Assembly (NCBI GenBank): GCA_003212195.1
Contig: QCQM01000007.1
Coordinates: forward strand, 1-33,912
Length of the DNA stretch: 33,912 nt
Source of the DNA: Prochlorococcus sp. AG-449-O05
Lineage (GTDB): Bacteria > Cyanobacteriota > Cyanobacteriia > PCC-6307 > Cyanobiaceae
Direction of reading: 5' to 3'
Position numbers and translations under genes: made by a program. A model generated the notes under the pieces. That model did not search any database. It was not told the DNA's origin and was given only the letters and a program-made list of their open reading frames with translations. Within the stretch, counting starts at the first letter, position 1. Every line of letters starts with the position of its first letter. This document shows positions 32,383-33,912 of the stretch, one piece after another.

Positions 32383-32633
32383 AATTTAAGATATATAAAT
32401 ACCGTTTTTGAATCTTGAAACTAGCGAGTCACAACTAGAGATAGATAAGGAGTCAACGGTTAAAACCTCAGAGTCAACAAATTGGAACGGGTTAACTCGT
32501 GTCTTTAATTTATAATCAATTAATAAAAAAGCTGTTGGTATCTACGATTACATTGTTTTCAAACCCTGATTTAATTTATAGTTATCTATGAATTGGATTG
32601 AAAATTTTCAATCATCTTTTTAATGCAATTAAT
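32383..32633. other. Intergenic region with GAGTCA repeats and an 18-bp palindrome
   Basis: No gene is convincing here. It holds three GAGTCA copies at 32426, 32450 and 32471 (the last two as GAGTCAAC), about 21-24 bases apart, 44-89 bases upstream of the 45-residue gene's start. Further right, GATTGAAAATTTTCAATC (32596-32613) is a perfect palindrome followed by ATCTTTTT, so on the plus strand it could end an unannotated transcript. Confidence 0.4.
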
Positions 32634-32665
32634 AAAAAAAAGGGGGTTACAAACCCCCTTTTTTT
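32634..32665 (-). terminator. Strong bidirectional-type hairpin ending the riboswitch-controlled gene
   Basis: GGGGGTT (32642-32648), loop ACA, AACCCCC (32652-32658), flanked by eight A on the left and seven T on the right. On the minus strand it ends the gene at 32684-33013, 18 bases after its stop; its symmetry also allows rightward termination. Confidence 0.88.
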
Positions 32666-32683
32666 ATTAAAAGACCTAATTTA

Positions 32684-33013
32684 CTAATTACCTAAACCTA
32701 GAGGAGCCCAAAGAGTTGCTTCAGAACCTATAACAGGGACAACTCCTGTAGTTTTTGCATTAGAAACTTTATTTTTAACAATAGGAGTGTCTTGTTCTCC
32801 TAAAGCTGCCCATAAAGTTGATTGATGAGCGATAACTGGTTGAACTTTTAATGGTTGAGATTGAAAAGAAGGCTTTTGGGTTCTTACAAGTTGGACTCCA
32901 AGAGAACCAACAATAAATGCTCCAAGAAAACCTGCAAATACAGCAGTAATATTGTTACTACTTACTGAGGTAGATACGTTATTAGACATAATAGTTATGT
33001 GGCTAAATTTCAT
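32684..33013 (-). CDS. Small single-span membrane protein with repeated TLWA-x-LG motif, behind a glutamine-type riboswitch
   Basis: Not assigned to a known family. 109 residues: one membrane span (NITAVFAGFLGAFIVGSLGV, 21-40), then a soluble tail containing two copies of PVI-x3-x-TLWA-x-LG at 59-72 and 93-106, 34 residues apart. The start at 33013 is preferred to the later ATG at 32989 because a riboswitch-like leader ends within a few bases of it, as in downstream-peptide loci. A palindrome of NtcA type lies just upstream of the leader. The gene is therefore probably a nitrogen-status-responsive protein, analogous in control, though not in sequence, to the glutamine synthetase inactivating factors of other cyanobacteria. 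Function is unproven. Confidence 0.75.
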   Translation of the reverse strand: MKFSHITIMSNNVSTSVSSNNITAVFAGFLGAFIVGSLGVQLVRTQKPSFQSQPLKVQPVIAHQSTLWAALGEQDTPIVKNKVSNAKTTGVVPVIGSEATLWAPLGLGN

Positions 33014-33077
33014 TTTTGACTGAAGTCCCCGTTCCTTGGCTTCAATCTTAATGCGGCTCGTAAAACGAGATGAACGT
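33014..33077 (-). promoter_or_regulatory. Glutamine-II riboswitch (downstream-peptide RNA motif)
   Basis: Reading the minus strand 5' to 3': CGTTC (33076-33072) pairs with GAACG (33034-33030) as P1; CTCGT/ACGAG (33069-33057) forms P2; ATTGAAG (33046-33040) pairs with CTTCAGT (33025-33019) as an H-type pseudoknot P3. The CGTTCATC start and the GGAACGGGGAC segment fit the picocyanobacterial downstream-peptide motif, shown to bind L-glutamine. It ends five bases before the ATG at 33013. The GGGGA just before the P3 3' strand could be the ribosome site that folding hides or exposes; the direction of control cannot be read from sequence. Confidence 0.8.
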
Positions 33078-33080
33078 TTA

Positions 33081-33096
33081 TGTAGTCTACGCTACA
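33081..33096. promoter_or_regulatory. NtcA-type binding site
   Basis: TGTAG-TCTACG-CTACA contains GTA-N8-TAC (33082-33095), the NtcA consensus, with extended dyad symmetry. A minus-strand -10-like TATAGT (33107-33102) would put the transcription start at about 33095, inside the site. NtcA at the start point normally represses, which fits a gene needed when nitrogen is plentiful. The palindrome might alternatively be a leader hairpin. Confidence 0.6.
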
Positions 33097-33173
33097 TTTT
33101 AACTATAAGTATAATTTAATTTTCAAGATGTTAATGGCAATACAAAAACTTATTAAAAAAAAGAAATTAAATT

Positions 33174-33314
33174 TTAAAGTGAAGAAAATATATTTGAATT
33201 TTTTTGAGTAAAAAATAATTGATTATTTTCATAATTGTTTGCAGAATAACTTTCAGAAACAACAGTTCCGTGAGTTACCCCAAAAATAAAACCAAGTAAG
33301 ATCGCTAAACGCAT
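33174..33314 (-). CDS. Very small secreted peptide-like hypothetical (46 aa)
   Basis: Not recognised. MRLAILLGFIFGVTHGTVVS resembles a signal peptide or membrane anchor, followed by an Asn/Ser-rich tail (SYSANNYENNQLFFTQKN). The ATG at 33314 is 75 bases downstream of moaA on the same strand. The short length and unremarkable tail make it uncertain. Confidence 0.5.
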   Translation of the reverse strand: MRLAILLGFIFGVTHGTVVSESYSANNYENNQLFFTQKNSNIFSSL

Positions 33315-33389
33315 CCAAGAATATAAATTTGAAGTTAATTTCCCTCGAATTAAGAATATATGATGTTGTTATTTATACTAAATAATTTT

Positions 33390-33912
33390 TTATCCCCCAA
33401 GATATGACATTGATGGATGAATTTTTTGATTTTTGTCAGTTTTTTTCTCTAATACTTTAAATCGATCTTCACTATAGTTATCTTCTCTAGCTTCCCAAAT
33501 GCTCTTGATTTTATTTTCCAATTCATGGAGATTAATTGGTAGAGACAACCATGGGTTTAGATTTATACCTTCATTAGAAAAAAGACATGTATAAGCATAA
33601 CCATCGCTAGTTATCCTCAATCTATTACAGTCTGAACAAAAAGGATTACTTATTGAAGAGATTGTACTTACAAAACTATTTGAATCACTCATGTACCATC
33701 TATTAGCAGTTTGTCCCTCCTTTCTTCCGTAGTCTTTTAATCGATGTTTCTTCTTTATTAGCCTAATAATTCTTTCAGAGAAAAAAACATCTGATGGCTG
33801 CCAATTATTAGATATCCCTACGTCCATATACTCAATGAAACGAATTTCTATAGACCTTTTTTTTGCAAAATCAACTAATTCAAAAATTTGATTATCATTA
33901 ATCTCTTTTTTT
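33390..33912 (-). CDS. moaA: GTP 3',8-cyclase MoaA (C-terminal part, runs off window)
   Basis: The visible 174 codons are the C-terminal half of MoaA, which converts GTP toward cyclic pyranopterin monophosphate in molybdenum cofactor synthesis. IRFIEYMDVG marks the end of the radical-SAM barrel. The C-terminal [4Fe-4S] site is CSDCNRLRITSDGYAYTC (C-x2-C-x13-C). The final Gly-Gly after HPSMSYL is the conserved tail that inserts in the active site. The N-terminal CxxxCxxC motif lies beyond base 33912. Molybdenum cofactor synthesis in this lineage fits strains keeping nitrate assimilation, or a remnant otherwise; neighbours beyond the window would tell. Confidence 0.92.
   Translation of the reverse strand, partial: KKEINDNQIFELVDFAKKRSIEIRFIEYMDVGISNNWQPSDVFFSERIIRLIKKKHRLKDYGRKEGQTANRWYMSDSNSFVSTISSISNPFCSDCNRLRITSDGYAYTCLFSNEGINLNPWLSLPINLHELENKIKSIWEAREDNYSEDRFKVLEKKTDKNQKIHPSMSYLGG

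Noticed and set aside
1-33912. CRISPR arrays, insertion sequences, prophage or integrase genes
   Set aside because: No regular repeat-spacer pattern, no transposase or integrase frames and no tRNA-end duplication were seen. The tRNA-Ser is intact with no adjacent repeat of its 3' end.

Overview
The window is A+T-rich, densely packed picocyanobacterial DNA and looks like a high-light-adapted Prochlorococcus. The evidence is psbD/psbC, ycf4, petM and ycf39, a FutA-type iron-binding protein, an NTRC-type thioredoxin reductase, a split pntA, a cluster of high-light-inducible (hli) genes and a Yfr2-type small RNA. I see no insertion sequence, prophage or CRISPR array. Most of it is core genome; the last 6 kb is richer in very small genes.

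Layout. 1-1.4 kb: iron acquisition. A partial PiuC-type hydroxylase gene diverges from futA around a palindrome, and tRNA-Ser(CGA) follows. 1.6-3.4 kb: small genes (a CP12-tail-like 52-residue protein, a rhomboid protease, a DUF4177-like protein) and a Yfr2-family RNA. 3.4-5.2 kb: cobQ coupled to a 2Fe-2S ferredoxin. 5.3-12.5 kb: photosynthesis and housekeeping (maf, psbD-psbC, ycf4, a cyclophilin, ilvH, an alpha/beta hydrolase, petM, ycf39). 12.5-19.6 kb: infA, NTRC, the three-gene transhydrogenase and a YheT-type hydrolase. 19.6-26.7 kb: a long minus-strand run (a membrane fusion protein, polA, cysS, dxr, a thioredoxin-like ferredoxin). 26.9-29.3 kb: ychF and five very small, mostly membrane-associated proteins. 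29.4-30.8 kb: four hli genes and an associated hypothetical, arranged divergently. 30.8-33.9 kb: a glutamine amidotransferase, short hypotheticals, a gene behind an apparent glutamine-II (downstream-peptide) riboswitch, and the 3' part of moaA.

Several parts fit together. psbD-psbC, ycf4, ycf39, petM and the hli genes build, protect or run the photosynthetic electron chain. NTRC, transhydrogenase and the two 2Fe-2S proteins concern redox poise. FutA and PiuC point to iron stress.

The most notable signal is at 33.0-33.1 kb. A perfect NtcA-type palindrome lies just upstream of a 5' leader that folds as a glutamine-sensing pseudoknot, directly ahead of an unknown single-span membrane protein with a repeated TLWA-x-LG motif. 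This suggests a nitrogen-status-controlled small protein. Other points to check are a possible AUA start giving the cyclophilin a lipoprotein signal peptide, the CP12-tail-like miniprotein, and an hli gene with an extra N-terminal membrane span.
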